Program-made: the position numbers and the translations under genes
Part shown: in pieces, positions 1-11,717 of the stretch
Numbering within the stretch: position 1 is the first letter of the stretch
Layout: every line of letters begins with the position of its first letter
The notes under the pieces: model-generated
Database searches by the model: none
Told to the model about the DNA's origin: nothing
The model's input: only the letters and a program-made list of their open reading frames with translations
NCBI GenBank assembly: GCA_039566865.1
Contig: CM076943.1
Location: forward strand, 40,990,663-41,054,662
Direction of reading: 5' to 3'
DNA from: Aurelia coerulea
Lineage: Eukaryota; Cnidaria; Scyphozoa; Semaeostomeae; Ulmaridae
DNA length: 64,000 bases

Positions 1-310
1 ATTCCAGATTCTAGATTCCATGTTTTAAAGATTAAATATTCCAGATTCCATGTTCTAAAGATAGCCCACTTTATCTGATGATAATGTGGGTTCAATAGAT
101 AAGCTAGGTTTATCTGAGTTAAACTCGTTTATCTGGTGATAAACTCGGTTTATCAGGTGATAAACCAGGTTTCTTATGAGATTAACCGGATTTATCTTGT
201 GATAAACCGGATTTATCTGATGGTGACTTTCGCGTACCATATGCAACTACAAAGGGCTACATGTAACGATGTTTACTACCCTAGGGTGCCAGAGATGAAC
301 AAACAAGAGA
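1..310. repeat. Short-repeat block with GATAAACCGG/TTTATC inverted units
   Basis: Bases 1-60 hold two imperfect copies of an ATTCCAGATTC...CATGTT unit. Bases 65-225 hold alternating TTTATCTGGTGATAAAC-type units that fold on themselves. The segment around 219-275 recurs in inverted orientation at 29920-30025, next to more GGTTTATC units, so this is a dispersed repeat. No coding function is seen; the two short overlapping reading frames here only reflect the repeat. Confidence 0.6.
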
Positions 311-463
311 TATTACTATCTGAAGATTTGCACCCTTCAGACATCTGCTTATATTTGAAGTTTGAAATCCCCTATCCAGACGTCCGATTATTTTTGTTGA
401 CTTCAGTTCAATTTAACTAAGATTGTCGAGCAATAGTCCAATTGTTTGACCAACAATTAACTA

Positions 464-1050
464 CAGGGTGTCCCAAAAGAATTGTGTCCCGTTTGTCTGA
501 AGATTGCGACAAAACGGCAAAAGATTCTCGCCAAACTTTTGCATGATGATGCTCTTCAGATGTTCAATTAAAGTTTGCCACCATCCCCGTAAAAATCCGT
601 TGAGAAATGATGGAGCTACGACCTTCAGAAGACCAAATTTGCCTGACGACTGAAACCAGCAGTCGGCCATTTTGCCTTGCAGTGATAAGTATCTTCACGT
701 GAGGTAAGAAATAATTTCTGTGAGGTCAGAAATAATGGAACTCTCCGAGGATTATCGGAACTTTCACGAAAGCTATGACATTGGAGGCTGCTGTTTCATT
801 TTCATTCCATAAAGCTATTTATCGCTACAATATAGTAAGACAAAATGGCCGACCGCTGGTTTCAGTCATCAAGCAAATTTGGTCTTCTAAAAGTCATAGC
901 TCCATCATTTTTCAACAGATTTTTATGGGGATGGTTGAAAAATTTAATTGAACATCTGCAGAGCAACATCATGCAAATGTTTGGCAAGAATCTTTTGCCG
1001 TTTTGTCGCAATCTTCAGACAAACGGGGCACAATTTTTTTGGGACCCCCG
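464..1050. mobile_element. Non-autonomous Tc1/mariner-type element with ~200-bp inverted repeats
   Basis: It starts CAGGGTGTCCCAAAAG after TA and ends in the complementary GGGACCCCCG before TA. The two terminal ~200-bp arms (464-680 and 843-1050) are inverted copies of each other. Copies of the same family occur at 16769-17881 and 29053-29644. TA target duplication and a CAGGGTGTCCC terminus are typical of mariner-like elements. No transposase is present. Reading frames of 60-120 codons inside are products of the inverted arms. Confidence 0.85.
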
Positions 1051-1052
1051 TA

Positions 1053-2680
1053 AGAATGTGTGCGCGGGCAATACGCACTTCTGCACTCTCGACACTCACT
1101 CGGTTGAACTGCGCTTATGGCCTAACATAACGATTTTCCTCAATTTTCTGAAGAAGATCGACATTAGCCAAGAGTTTGCAGTTGCTTACGCAAGGAGCAT
1201 ACGCAGGTGAGTGCAGGCCAAACAAAAATTTCAACTTTTGCAATGTTTTCCTTGTCCAGTTGATCGAGAGGACACATAGGCTTACAACAACTTTGCAGAA
1301 ATGCTGCCCTCCTTCCAAAACATAAGAACAATCGCCTTTGCATTTATTTTCCAACTGAAAAATTAATCAAAAATTGTTCGCTTCTACTTTGCTTCTATGC
1401 CCTGTTTTGGGACTTCCACAACGATATGAAGGCCTTCCGACCACTACTGAAGTTTGCTGCACAGCAAACAAATTCGTTACAAACAACGAAAATGCTTGTT
1501 CTTATCGTTGCATTTCTACGCACGCATACGAGCCCTTGCCTCCCCCTTGCCTTTTGCGTCGTCTGTGTCTGTTTTGCGTCTCCATGCGTAAATTTGAACA
1601 AAAGCCAGTATCGCAGTTTAAATATTGTTTATTCATTGTCAAGCATTGTCAAAGTTCAGCTATCCACGCAATGCTACCTTCAGTTTGTTTGCAAGGGCAT
1701 TTTAAAGATGTGCATGCTTTGCTGTTCCGCAGTGCAAGTCAATGAGACAAGAATTAACTACTCTGGCACCCAGTGTAAAGTCCCCTCCTCTCCCCTCATC
1801 ATTTTTCCCAAAGATATGCTGCCGAATTTTCAAAATATAGAAATGACTGTTTGGTGAGAATTAAGTCATCTGTCTCGTTGACTTTCTTAAGACCAAAAGA
1901 ATCTCATCTCCTTCTTCGCATGGGAAGATGCTTTCTTTGTAAAATCTTAGATAGAATGTTGTAAAAACGTAAAAATGGATTTTAGCCTTTGGTCTAACTT
2001 CAAAAACTCCTATATTACCTGAAAAAATACGTTGTATTGCATATCACTCGTACCTTCCGCTTCAAATTTCAAATGTAGTCGATCTCAATGAGACTTCTTC
2101 TGAAAGCAAATTATGAATAAGAAGCCTTTAACGACCCCCGCCGGATATTAAAGATACAGCGGGGAGATTATGAAATTATGCATTTTTGACGGGGGATTAT
2201 GATATTTTATGATGGGCAAAGGCAAAATTTCGGCTATCATCTGTGGTGGAAGTTGCATAATTTTCGACGGGGAAACAGCGGGGAAACAACAGAAACAAGG
2301 CGGAGAAATTTTTAAACTAAAACTGAGCGGGGAAGCAAATTTTTTCCTTAGTGGGCCACCCTTTTACTATGGCGGAGCATCGTTTTAGCGGGTTCGGAAC
2401 TGGGGGATGTACTTAGCTTTTACAAAAGATCATTTTCTGGCATTCTAAAGGGCGTGGTTTGAAAAAATCTCGGAACGTGTCCCAGTCCGAGGGGTGTATC
2501 ATCCCTTTTCGAAACTGTATCCGAGATTTTTAAAAGCCATAGGATTTTTAGGGATTTTTTACGGATTTTTTTTAAACAAAAATATTTTGCCAAAGGTGTA
2601 AAAATGCTACAGTGAGACACACACCCCTTGCCCCAGACCACCACTTTTGGTCGCTTCCCTCTCAACTTAGCTCCCCAAAC
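1053..2680. other. No gene recognised
   Basis: Overlapping reading frames at 1374-1857 have no recognisable domain. Bases 2130-2400 are rich in short CGGGGA motifs. Bases 2442-2640 contain a small imperfect inverted repeat with GGGTGTATCA, similar to one at 32131-32275, suggesting old repeat debris. Nothing else is supported. Confidence 0.5.
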
Positions 2681-2685
2681 TTAAA

Positions 2686-3385
2686 CCCTATCCCACCATT
2701 ATGGCCCCCCACCAAACATTGATATACATTTCTTTAACTATATGAGACAGAATGCTGGTTCCAACTGACTTTTCCTAAAATTTAATGTCTACGAGATTCC
2801 AAAAATTTCGCTTTAATTATATGAGTCGTCATGTGACCACTGAATGCCCTTATTTGGAGAGATGTAACAGAAGAAAACATTAGATTGCTTCCAATTTGGT
2901 AAATCCTTGTTCGATTTTGTTTTAATTAATGTCGTTGAATTGCTCTCATTGAGAGCTTTCATATGATGTGCAGTTTGTTGATTTTCAATTATGTTTATAG
3001 TTTTTAGACATATGACGTCCTATATATTTATGACGTCATTGTTTGAACAGGTGTGTAAAAAATTAATGCTTAATAAGTTATCTTATGAGAAAATATGATG
3101 CTACACGATATTCTTAACCGTTTATAAGAATAGACTTTGTTTTCGCTAAAATATTAGACAATATTGTAGTTACCATACATAACCTTATTGCAGACTGGTC
3201 ACAACATATCCAGTTGCCTAGCGACAAGTTACGTGGCTAATTACACTGTTATTATTCAATTAGGATCACAATAGATTGCTGATACTGTGTGCAAAGTTAC
3301 AACTTCATACTCTATCTGTTTTGGAAGTAATTAGCCCCCCCCCCCAAGGTGAGGAATGAATCAAAAGATCCCAGGTGGAATAGGG
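2686..3385. mobile_element. piggyBac-like TTAA non-autonomous element
   Basis: The left end CCCTATCCCACC follows TTAA (2681-2684, one extra A) and the right end GGTGGAATAGGG precedes TTAA (3386-3389). Subterminal C-runs (3336-3346) face G/C-rich tracts at the other end. The interior has TGACGTCA and ATGAAAGCTCTC-type motifs shared with the copies at 21900, 48387 and with the satellite at 37025-39010. TTAA target plus a CCC terminus is the piggyBac signature; no transposase is encoded. Confidence 0.7.
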
Positions 3386-4403
3386 TTAAAACCGATTGCT
3401 TCATGGTCCTTGTGATGTATCATATGTAAATCTGATTTCTAATGCAGCGTTTCCTGCAGCCCGTGTTGTAAGGCTGCACGCAGAACGCAGCCTATTCAAA
3501 GTTAGTTCTCAGAACTAAATTATTGTGAATTGGACGAAATTTCCAAGGATTAATACCTTATTTGTATCTCCTTGGTTTTCCAATGAATAAGTGAATAAGA
3601 AAGTCCAATAAGTCACACAGGTACGGAAACCACATCACAATTTCCCCACATGCCATTTACTGTTTAACAGCAAAGTTGATACTTTGCCATGGTTACAGCA
3701 CGAAAACACAGCAGCCAAATAAAATATGGACAGAGCTCTTTATTGAAGCTCAAAATAGAACGTCGAGAAACTTCAATCATTCGTTCCGATCAGGGTTGCC
3801 ATTTTGACTTTTTTTGCCAATTTTCATGATCTTGTCCCTTTAAAGTCTATCTGGCTTGAACAATTTGATTTTGGCTTTTTTCTTAAATAGACTTATTTTG
3901 GGTTTTTAAATTCATATCTTCCTTTGAAAAGTTTCTTGGTTATGATGATGTACTAAATATAGAAAATTCATCCGTCACTAGCCTGCATGCAGACTCTCTC
4001 CTCTTTTCAATTTTCGCGGGAAAGTCTGCGCGCAGCCCGCAGGCTATTCATCCCTGGATTCCTAATTGCAATGACACAGGTAGGTAGACACGAAAAATTG
4101 GCTTCTTTGGCCATGTGTGGCGAGGAGAGCTAATGATGCCATGCGCATTGAAAACAGTTTGGCATACATAGTAAAGGAAATAATGATGACACCATTCGCA
4201 AATCTTTCAATTTTGACTTATTTTCCAGTCATCTGGCTTGTCTTTTAATGCTTTTGGCAATTACTTAGAAATGGAATCTTGAAACAATTGTTACGATCGG
4301 CTAATTTGGTGGTTGATTCATGAAAGCAGGACGTAAAAACGCTGCTCTCCAGTAGTATTGCACTTACCACTAACGGACTTCGTTGGAGAAGGAAAAAGCA
4401 AAG

Positions 4404-5862
4404 ATGTGCCTCTTTAAGGTCAATCTTATCTTCGGTCTTGCAATGTTTTATTTCATTGGCCTTGAATGTTTTGCTGTTGGCATGTATGTCGGTGAGAAAT
4501 CATTGATTAAAGTTGGAGATGAATCCAAGATGTCTTACATTCAGCTTGAAACGGTTTATCAAAAAGTCGAGATCAAAAATGGCCATCAAGTGACTCGCAA
4601 TCGACGATCGTATAAATCTAGAAGCAGAAAGCAATCCGATGATTGGTCTGTGCCAGTTTTGATGCCTGTTGCTATACTGCTGCAGATTTTAGTGCCGTCT
4701 ATTCATATGATTATTGCAGTCTATAAGAAGAAAAGTGCTTGTCGTATTCTTTCGATGCATGCATTTTTCTCGTTCATATGTTGGTTGATATATCTTATCG
4801 GATGCATGGCTTCACAATGTGCAGCTTACGGAACGGCATTTGGACTACTGGTCGTTATGGCATTCATTATGATTTTCGTATGCTATCTGGTAATGTTAAT
4901 AGAATCTTTCTATTCCAATGAAAAACAGTATATTTCAAGCATCGTCTCAGACATTTCAGCAATTGAGTTCGTTAACAAATTGAGGAATACTGACCCCGAG
5001 AGAGTTATGCTGATTGAGTGCTACCATTGGGAAACAAGAACAAGGACAGTTACTTCCACAGACGCCCAAGGTAACACACAGACACACATTGAAACGTATC
5101 AAGAGATAGTCATAACACACAGAGAGTCAGAATTTCCCAATTCAGTTCACACGTGATATCTCAGTTCAGGATGGCCTCAAATTCGATCAATACAGTGTCA
5201 CAAGATTGAAACTAACCCCAGATGTTCAATTTGGTGACACTGAGACGGAAGAAAAGTTCGAAGAAATGCGTGCCAAAATGATTGAAGAGAACGAGCACAG
5301 GGATACGAATATTCAATTTTCTTTCAGCGACAGCATTGATGGTTTTAAGAATAGAATTTGTGCATACACTGACGCAAACAATCAGCCATTCTGGATGAAT
5401 GTTGTTTATTACTGGGTAGCATCAGTACTTGGTCTCACTTGGATTTACAGAGCAATATTTTTATGGAAAACAGCGAAATGCGAATACACTATCAAAAAGA
5501 TGATCTATTTTCAAACTCCTTCGGACAGCACAGAACGTACTGGGGGGAGAAATGTGCAAATCCGGGAAGGTTTAGACAACCCTGCTTGCCCAAGGACAGA
5601 AACAGATACAAGATTTGGTCAACAAGCACAACCACTTAAGATCTATCCACCATACCCGGCACCAACTGAGTATATGCCTGCAGTTGTAGACAATTGCCCT
5701 CCAAGAGATAAACCAGCAAACGCATCCTTTGCCTGTGCCTCAAGCCAGCAGCAAACCAATCAGCCATATCCGTTGGCTACCAGTAAACCTGCACCAGCAA
5801 CTATGCATGCGCCTGGCAGAGTCAATAATCTTGCTCTCGTAAACGTGCAACCACATGTAATT
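4404..5862 (+). pseudogene. Broken copy of the TMEM151-family membrane protein gene
   Basis: This is a close copy of the gene at 24503-26245. The ATG at 4404 aligns with that gene's start; the longer reading frame back to 4383 begins at TTG and is not a credible start. The N-terminal hydrophobic stretch, three following membrane segments and the conserved cytoplasmic region are intact up to about 5118. There an (AC)n run is two bases shorter than in the intact copy, shifting the frame to a stop at 5154. Reading resumes in another frame from about 5160 through the last membrane segment and the proline-rich tail until the hAT-like element starting at 5868. The C-terminal ~150 codons of the intact copy have no counterpart. 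No full-length product is possible; a truncated 250-residue membrane protein could still be made. Family assignment rests on shared motifs, not a search. Confidence 0.85.
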
Positions 5863-5867
5863 TGCAC

Positions 5868-6881
5868 CAGTGGCGGCTGGTGCTATAGGGCACTTGGGGC
5901 AGTGCCCCACCAGCAAATCTCAAAGAAAAGTAAAAAATTATCACAAAATCATCAAATAATTTTGTGTTTGATTCGAATAAAACATCGGCACTGTATTGGA
6001 ACTTGTTGTGTGAGCCCTATCAAAGGTGTGGGCGTGGCGTCGTTGTTTCTATTGATAAGTGACGTCTAATGTCTATCGATATTGATAGAATCGGCTTCTC
6101 TTTGAGGCTATCAGAGACGCTGCGATTTCTTTGACCTACTTTCTCTTTGTTTCCGTGTTTCTGGGCAAAGTTTTTTCTGCCCCTCTCAGATCCTTATTGT
6201 CATGCGCACTACAGTGTTTTCGTGGTTTTCGTCATTCCATGAAGTTAGCTGATTGGTCAATTTTCGCAAAATATGGGCAGAAATCAATTGATTTCAATTG
6301 ATTGCAATTGATTGCAATTTGCCCTCCCCACTCAACAACAGCAACATCATCGGTGCTTCAAACATTTCGTAGTTTCGTAGGCTGTTGTTGTCAAAGAACG
6401 ATCGAAATGTGATAGACAAAGAGTAGACAAAGTCACGAAGAGAAATTAGAAGTAAAACGTTTGGGCCAGCAGATTGCCCAGAATTTCAGTGGAAGTAATC
6501 ATCGCGTAGATTGACAAGGAGCTCGTATTCAAGGTAAGACTAAGACTGGCTTACAGGTTGCAGCGAGTTTTTGGAGGGCCTACTGTTTCCTGTCCTTGCC
6601 TCTTTGCTTGTTGGCGAGTCTCAACCAGAAAAAACTTAGACAAACTACGGTGCTTGCGACTGATGTACTGATGTCTATTTTGTTGCGATTTAAAATGTTT
6701 GTTGCATTCTTCAGAGAGAAATAGCACTTTTTACAAAATTTGAGATCAAAACAAAGGAAGGCAAGGAAATATCTTTCGAGGTATTCTGCCGTAAGTAAGC
6801 AAACACTGAATTGCAGAATGAAAACTAGGTACTTCTTCCCAAGTTCGCCCCACCAAGTATTTTCCTCACCAGCCGCCACTG
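5868..6881. mobile_element. hAT-like non-autonomous element inserted in the TMEM151 pseudogene
   Basis: Terminal inverted repeats are CAGTGGCGGCTGGTG and CACCAGCCGCCACTG. Flanking 8-mers ATTTGCAC (5860-5867) and AATTGCAT (6882-6889) match at 6 of 8 positions, consistent with a worn hAT 8-bp duplication. The intact duplicate arm has no such element. About 430 bp of the gene end present in arm 2 is missing here, so a deletion accompanied or followed the insertion. No transposase domain is seen inside. Confidence 0.7.
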
Positions 6882-7720
6882 AATTGCATAGGACAGGCTT
6901 CAACGTAGAGTTTGAGACCTTGTTTGAATCAATCTGAGAAGTGATTGCTGATTTATGGCAAAATTAATCATTGCTTCAAAAAAGCACTTGCTTTGCTCTC
7001 AAGCAAGTTACAGCCCCCCCGCAACCCCGCAGTCCAAAGTTTGAAAAATGTGCAAATATCAGCTACAATCGGGCTGAGTCGGACGAAATTTTCGCAAACA
7101 ATGGATTATCTATCTGCCAGCCCCCAATTATCTCCCTGTACGCTTATGGCAATTATCTCTATGATGGCCATAAACAAGCAACCATTTTTCTGGTTGGCTC
7201 GAGTATCTTCTCAATCTCCGAATTGAAGAAAGACAACGGGACAATTTACGTTACACCATCTCTTCAGTAGCAACACAAACGGGACAAAACTTTGTTGGGA
7301 CACCCTGTGTAAATTTCACGAATTTCGTCATATATACTGGGTCAGTTCAGAAAAAGTTCTCACTTTCAAATATTCATACTGATAGCATCACAAGTACCTG
7401 ACCTGACGGATCTGAAAGAATGATTCAAATTCTAGTTAAAAGCAGAAAGACCAAACTTCCAACAAAGACATTGGGTCAATTGTAGCTTAGTGGACACAGC
7501 TTCTAATAAAGAAAAAGGAGGGTAAATTGAATGGAAACAGAAGTCTTAAAACTAAAAAACCCTATGACCAGGAACAAGTATCTCTTTTTTATTGAAAAAT
7601 AAGGCAACTTGAACAATTTATAACTCTTTACAAATACAATAAATCATACAATTGGATTCACAGTTGCACTCCCAAATTTCCAAGGAAGAGAATGGTGCAT
7701 AGTTTGTCCATATAGGTCCG
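6882..7720. other. 3' flank of the duplicated gene, no coding content
   Basis: This stretch matches the 3' flank of the intact copy (24360 back to 21740). It contains the right end GGGACACCCTG (7302-7312) of a TA-type transposon that is complete in arm 2. At 7549-7552 it keeps the unoccupied TTAA site that is filled by a small element in arm 2 (23372-23530). Short reading frames here are not conserved in phase between the arms. Confidence 0.6.
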
Positions 7721-7987
7721 GGGGGGGGGGAGTAACTTCCATAAATACTGGTAAGGGATGAGCCATTTTTGGGGGTGCCTTTTTTGAGGTAGAAAATACA
7801 TTATGGGATATCATTTTCAGTATGACCATAAATTTTGAGGTATCATTTTCAAATATAACTATTTAGGGAAAAATGCCTTTGATTTTAGGCTTTATGTACA
7901 AAATGGTCCACAGAAATCAAGCATGGCGGATGTATAATAACTATTATCCAACACATAACATGAAATACACTCTCACATCCTGCTTAA

Positions 7988-8457
7988 CCCTATCTCACCT
8001 GGGAATTTTGAAGCAGTCAATACCAGGTGGGATCCACCCCCCCCCCCCCTCTTTTTCTTCGCTGTTATAGTAGCTATAATCTTTAAACTTGGTAAATAGA
8101 TGGACTTAGATGCAAACCATCAAAATCACGTAATCAAATCAAATTATCTCCATTGTTTTTGTTGCTATGACAATAAGAAGATATTAACTTATGATTATCA
8201 TGATTATTACCAACATTATTGAAACAATCAAATGAGGCATTAAATTGATTTTGTTTGTTTCAAATTGAGTTGGATATGATCAAGTACATGTGTAGGCATA
8301 ATTTGGCATATATTTTAGAATAATATCTGCAAAGATTAAGAGAAAAGTATTAAACATTGGTTGCCATGGTTACAGTGCTATATTTAGAATCTTGAAATTT
8401 TCATCATTCGATACAGTATAGATATAAAGTCACCCCCCCCCCCCCAGGTGAATTAGA
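7988..8457. mobile_element. piggyBac-like TTAA element, worn right end
   Basis: The left end CCCTATCTCACCTGGG follows TTAA (7984-7987). A C-run at 8038-8049 and another at 8433-8446 followed by AGGTGAATTAG form the expected G/C subterminal structure, but the right terminus and its TTAA have diverged, so the right limit is approximate. Confidence 0.45.
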
Positions 8458-8589
8458 AGACCATTAGATATAGACAAGATTTGGGCCAAAGTTGTATTTA
8501 TTGATAAAGACAACTTACAGAATACTTCCAAAAGACTAATACTACTACTGACAGTACAAATACAAGAATTACTCTAAAACAACACTTAA

Positions 8590-9471
8590 CCCTAATCCAT
8601 ATGGGCTTTTTTCGAGCTACCATTTATGGGGGGGGGGGGGGGTGCTTTCCACCCCCCCCCCTCTGAAAACTGCCTTAGACTTGTCCAAATTCAATAGAAC
8701 TTGGTACAGTTATAGAACAGGTAATTTGCAGCTCGTGGCGTAATTTGGGTGTGGCTGCCACACCTTGTGACGTCACAGTGACGTCACGAATCTGAAAATC
8801 TTTGAAAATCAGGCTTCCAAGTTGAATTCAAGTTTAATGAAGATTTTGCATAAACTTTGTGCAGTTTTTGGTTCAGTTTGTCAAAATATTTGGTGATAAT
8901 ATATTATTTTATTGAAAATAACGATTTTGGAGTAATATTTTGGCAGAAATTAGCCGATTCTTATGACGTCATTTGTGCGATTAGTTTATTCTATGCAAAA
9001 AGAGACAAAAAGAGCCTGAAAATTGGTGATTATCTATAAAAAAATGTATCCTTAGAGTGTTTTTCATTGAAAAAGCTCGAAAAAACTTGAAAAAATTGCT
9101 AATTAGTCCAAAATGGCGGCCAAAATGACGTCATTATAAAAAAATGCTGACATCATCAAATTCTAGAAATTCCGTTATCAAATTGAAGCCCTTTGTTTGC
9201 TGATTCATTTGCTGTATAATACTTCATAATTCAATCAATTAATTCCATTGAAATCATTGAAAACAATGATTTTGCTGCTACCTCCTTCCAAATATGGGCA
9301 TGTCACGTGACCTGTGAGACCTATTGTTCAAACATTTTTCCACCAAAATGTGGCTAATAGATAATTAGTAAAAGTCAAGGAGGCTGGGGGACATAGCAAA
9401 CGTCGTTTAAAAACGCGGCAAATAAAACCTCGAGGGGGGTGGAATCCACCCCCCCCCCATGTGGATTAGGG
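8590..9471. mobile_element. piggyBac-like TTAA element
   Basis: It begins CCCTAATCCATATGGG after TTAA (8586-8589) and ends ATGTGGATTAGGG at 9471; the right TTAA has changed to TACC. Long G and C runs at 8630-8661 and 9434-9458 can pair. The interior resembles the copies at 30026-30615 and 56446-57276, including GTGACGTCAC-type palindromes. Non-coding. Confidence 0.65.
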
Positions 9472-9481
9472 TACCGAAATG

Positions 9482-9602
9482 GTCTATATTGAATCTGAAT
9501 GAATATGAGATATACCCCAAATAGTGTATATTGAATTTGAATGAATTTGAGATATACCCCAAATAGTGTATATTGAATTTGAATGAATATGAAATATTTC
9601 TC
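9482..9602. repeat. Tandem repeat, 42-bp unit
   Basis: The unit containing GAGATATACCCCAAATAGTG starts at 9507 and again at 9549, a period of 42, with partial units on both sides (about three in all). Because 42 is a multiple of three it yields a repetitive open frame on the minus strand, which I do not take as a gene. Confidence 0.8.
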
Positions 9603-10039
9603 CAAATCCAACGGATAATGTGGAACTAGGCTTGCCGGTCGGCGCCTGCAGCGCCGACCTGGCCCGCCGTCGTACCGAGTGACTGCATGGGAAAGAATTT
9701 GTTGCTTCTTGACGTTGTTTTCTGTTATCACTTTATGTGACCAAAGTTTCGTCATAGGTTCATTCTACATTCTACAAAGCTGCTGTTCATAGTTGCGCAA
9801 GGGAGCACTTAACAACATGAGTGTTTACCCCAAGGGCCGTCGAGAGAGAGGTCGGGCACCACGCCCTTTTATCCTTGGGCCACGCCCGCCTATGCACTGA
9901 TAGGACACTGCTTTTAGATTTTTTTTAGAATCTCAGTGGGCCCGCAGGCCTGAAAATATTCCTGAAGAAAACTACAACAAAGAAAAACACATACCTTATT
10001 TCTTGCTGGATCACAGAAGCCCTGGGTCCCCTGGTAACT
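9603..10039. other. No gene recognised
   Basis: It holds a GTCGGCGCCTGCAGCGCCGAC near-palindrome around 9637-9657 and a G/C-richer patch at 9830-9900. No coding or RNA feature is recognised. Confidence 0.4.
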
Positions 10040-10290
10040 ACCCTGGCTACCCCCCTCTCTGTTCTGAATATCCCCCTACTATACAGATGATGCCTCACCA
10101 CACACATCATGGTATCCCCCCACTGTACTCCAGATGCCTCCCTACTGTACTGAACACCCCGTCCCCCACTGCACTCAAGGTATCCCCCACTGAACTCCGG
10201 ATGCCTCCCCACTATACTGAATTTCCCCATTGTACTCAAACATACCTCCCCACTGTACTGAGCATCCCCAACTGTACTGCACACTCCCGG
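10040..10290. repeat. Degenerate CCCCACTGTACTGAAC minisatellite
   Basis: Imperfect units of roughly 20-25 bases built on CCCC(C)ACTGTACTGAA and CTCCAGATGCCTCC repeat about ten times. This produces long open frames on both strands (113 and 135 codons) of repetitive composition, which I treat as artefacts. Confidence 0.7.
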
Positions 10291-10388
10291 TGGGTGCAAT
10301 TCAACAGTAAAAGGTACATCACGCTCGTCCATACCATTCCATAGGATACCCTTTTCTCTGACTTCTAGTTGATGAAAAAACCCCTTAT

Positions 10389-10727
10389 CCCAAGGGGGGG
10401 GGGGTCCTTAGTATATTTTGCTGACGCCATGTGCACTCCTTTCCGGGTATCACTTTCGCCTCTTTTTTCTAACGCCGGGTGTCAAAAGAAGGCAATTTTT
10501 CTAAAACCGGTTGTCAAACGTGTTATTTCATTGTTTTTCGACGAAGTTTTACGTTTAGGGGTATGCTTTTTGCCGATTTCTACGTTTTGGGATATGCTTT
10601 TCGCCGATTTTTTCTAAAGCCGGCTATCATTTCGAGGCAAAATTTCTAAAGCCGGTTGACAATTTTTTTTCTTGGAGTGCACCCCCCCGTACAATTGAAA
10701 GTCAAGTACCCCCCTCCCCCCCCCGGG
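10389..10727. mobile_element. Small CCC...GGG-ended element of the 8-bp-TSD family
   Basis: It is flanked by CCCTTAT at 10382-10388 and 10728-10734. The ends are CCCAAGGGGG and CCCCCCGGG. Inner sequence with repeated (T)CTAAAGCCGG and GGAGTGCAC motifs is shared with the cleaner copy at 30725-31018 in the opposite orientation. Non-coding. Confidence 0.7.
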
Positions 10728-10734
10728 CCCTTAT

Positions 10735-11709
10735 GATGGAAAATTTTGAAGGTAGCCCCCCTAAGGATTATCACTGAGCCCTAAAGAAATCTGTACAGTA
10801 CAAACACTGTTTCTAAGAGAAAGGTTTGGGATTTTGGCACTTTATTACGATTCACTTATACTGATATCTCTTCTCTTTGTTGGAAAACAGTAGAATTCCA
10901 TAAAACTTGGGGTATGAAACTTGGGCCAGGTGAATTTTGACTTTTATTTTAGGGCCCCAAGTCCATCCAGCCAGCATTTCACTGTTTTTGGGTTGGAATA
11001 TTTTCTGAAGAAAAATACCCCGTTTTTCCTAAGATTCTACAAAAAACTTTCATAAAAAGGAATATAGCTCAATAAATTCTCAATTCACTCTGTATGTTAC
11101 GATTATTGTGGTTGTGGTAGATTTTTCCCGGTTTATGGGGTCATATTTCAAAATTTTGCCCTGGTTACGGGTCCTAACTCTGAATTCTCAAAGATACATA
11201 TATACCAGATCCCCTATAGGAGTTACCCCCTCGCCCCCTGCTTTCTAGCCCTCTCATCCCAAACAGAGGCTCTGAAATCACTTTCTGATTGTTCTTTCCA
11301 GCCATTGTTCTGGTTTGAAAAGTATTGACGTCAGATATGTGTCTTGAATGGAAGGGCAATTAGCGGTGTTGCCTTGACAATGAAGAAAGTACAAATATAA
11401 TTGTGATGTAATGTTTAATGTGCTGTTGTTCAATTTCAATGACCTCTGAAAACAGAAAAGCTTGTAAACATTAGGCCTCTCAATTCAGAATTCAGATCAC
11501 TCATCATGTTCAGCCGAGGATAGTTGGGAAGAGTGATAACACCCCTCAACTCGTCTCACGTTTTTAATCAGGCAAAGGGCGACGTGCAAATCGTTGGTTT
11601 CTTTGTAAAACTGCCTTGTAAAATAGCAGATGATAAGTCCCAGTCATTGCTCATAAAAGCATAAAAAGACGGCAGGTAAAAATAAAACTTACGGAGACTC
11701 ATAAAATAA
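10735..11709. other. No gene recognised
   Basis: AT-rich sequence with only short frames. No domain, tRNA-like fold or clear terminal repeats were found. Confidence 0.5.
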
Positions 11710-11717
11710 GACTGCAG

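Larger units (their letters stand above)
3400..7720 (+). repeat. Arm 1 of a large inverted segmental duplication
   Basis: Sequence from about 3400 to 7720 matches, in opposite orientation and with scattered differences, about 27230 back to 21740. The match covers 5' flank, the TMEM151-like gene, its 3' flank and a TA-flanked transposon end. Arm 1 lacks the end of the gene and carries a 1-kb hAT-like insertion (5868-6881). Arm 2 carries three extra insertions. Similarity outside coding sequence shows a genomic duplication rather than retrocopying. Confidence 0.85.

Noticed and set aside
1374..1857. Two overlapping frames of 123 and 143 codons
   Set aside because: Different phases of the same stretch, no domain, no splice support.
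4383..4403. Longer start for the TMEM151-like pseudogene
   Set aside because: The frame there begins at TTG; the ATG at 4404 is the conserved start in both copies.
9925..10344. Overlapping 135- and 113-codon frames on opposite strands
   Set aside because: Both come from a short tandem repeat with a period compatible with open frames; no domain or splice context.
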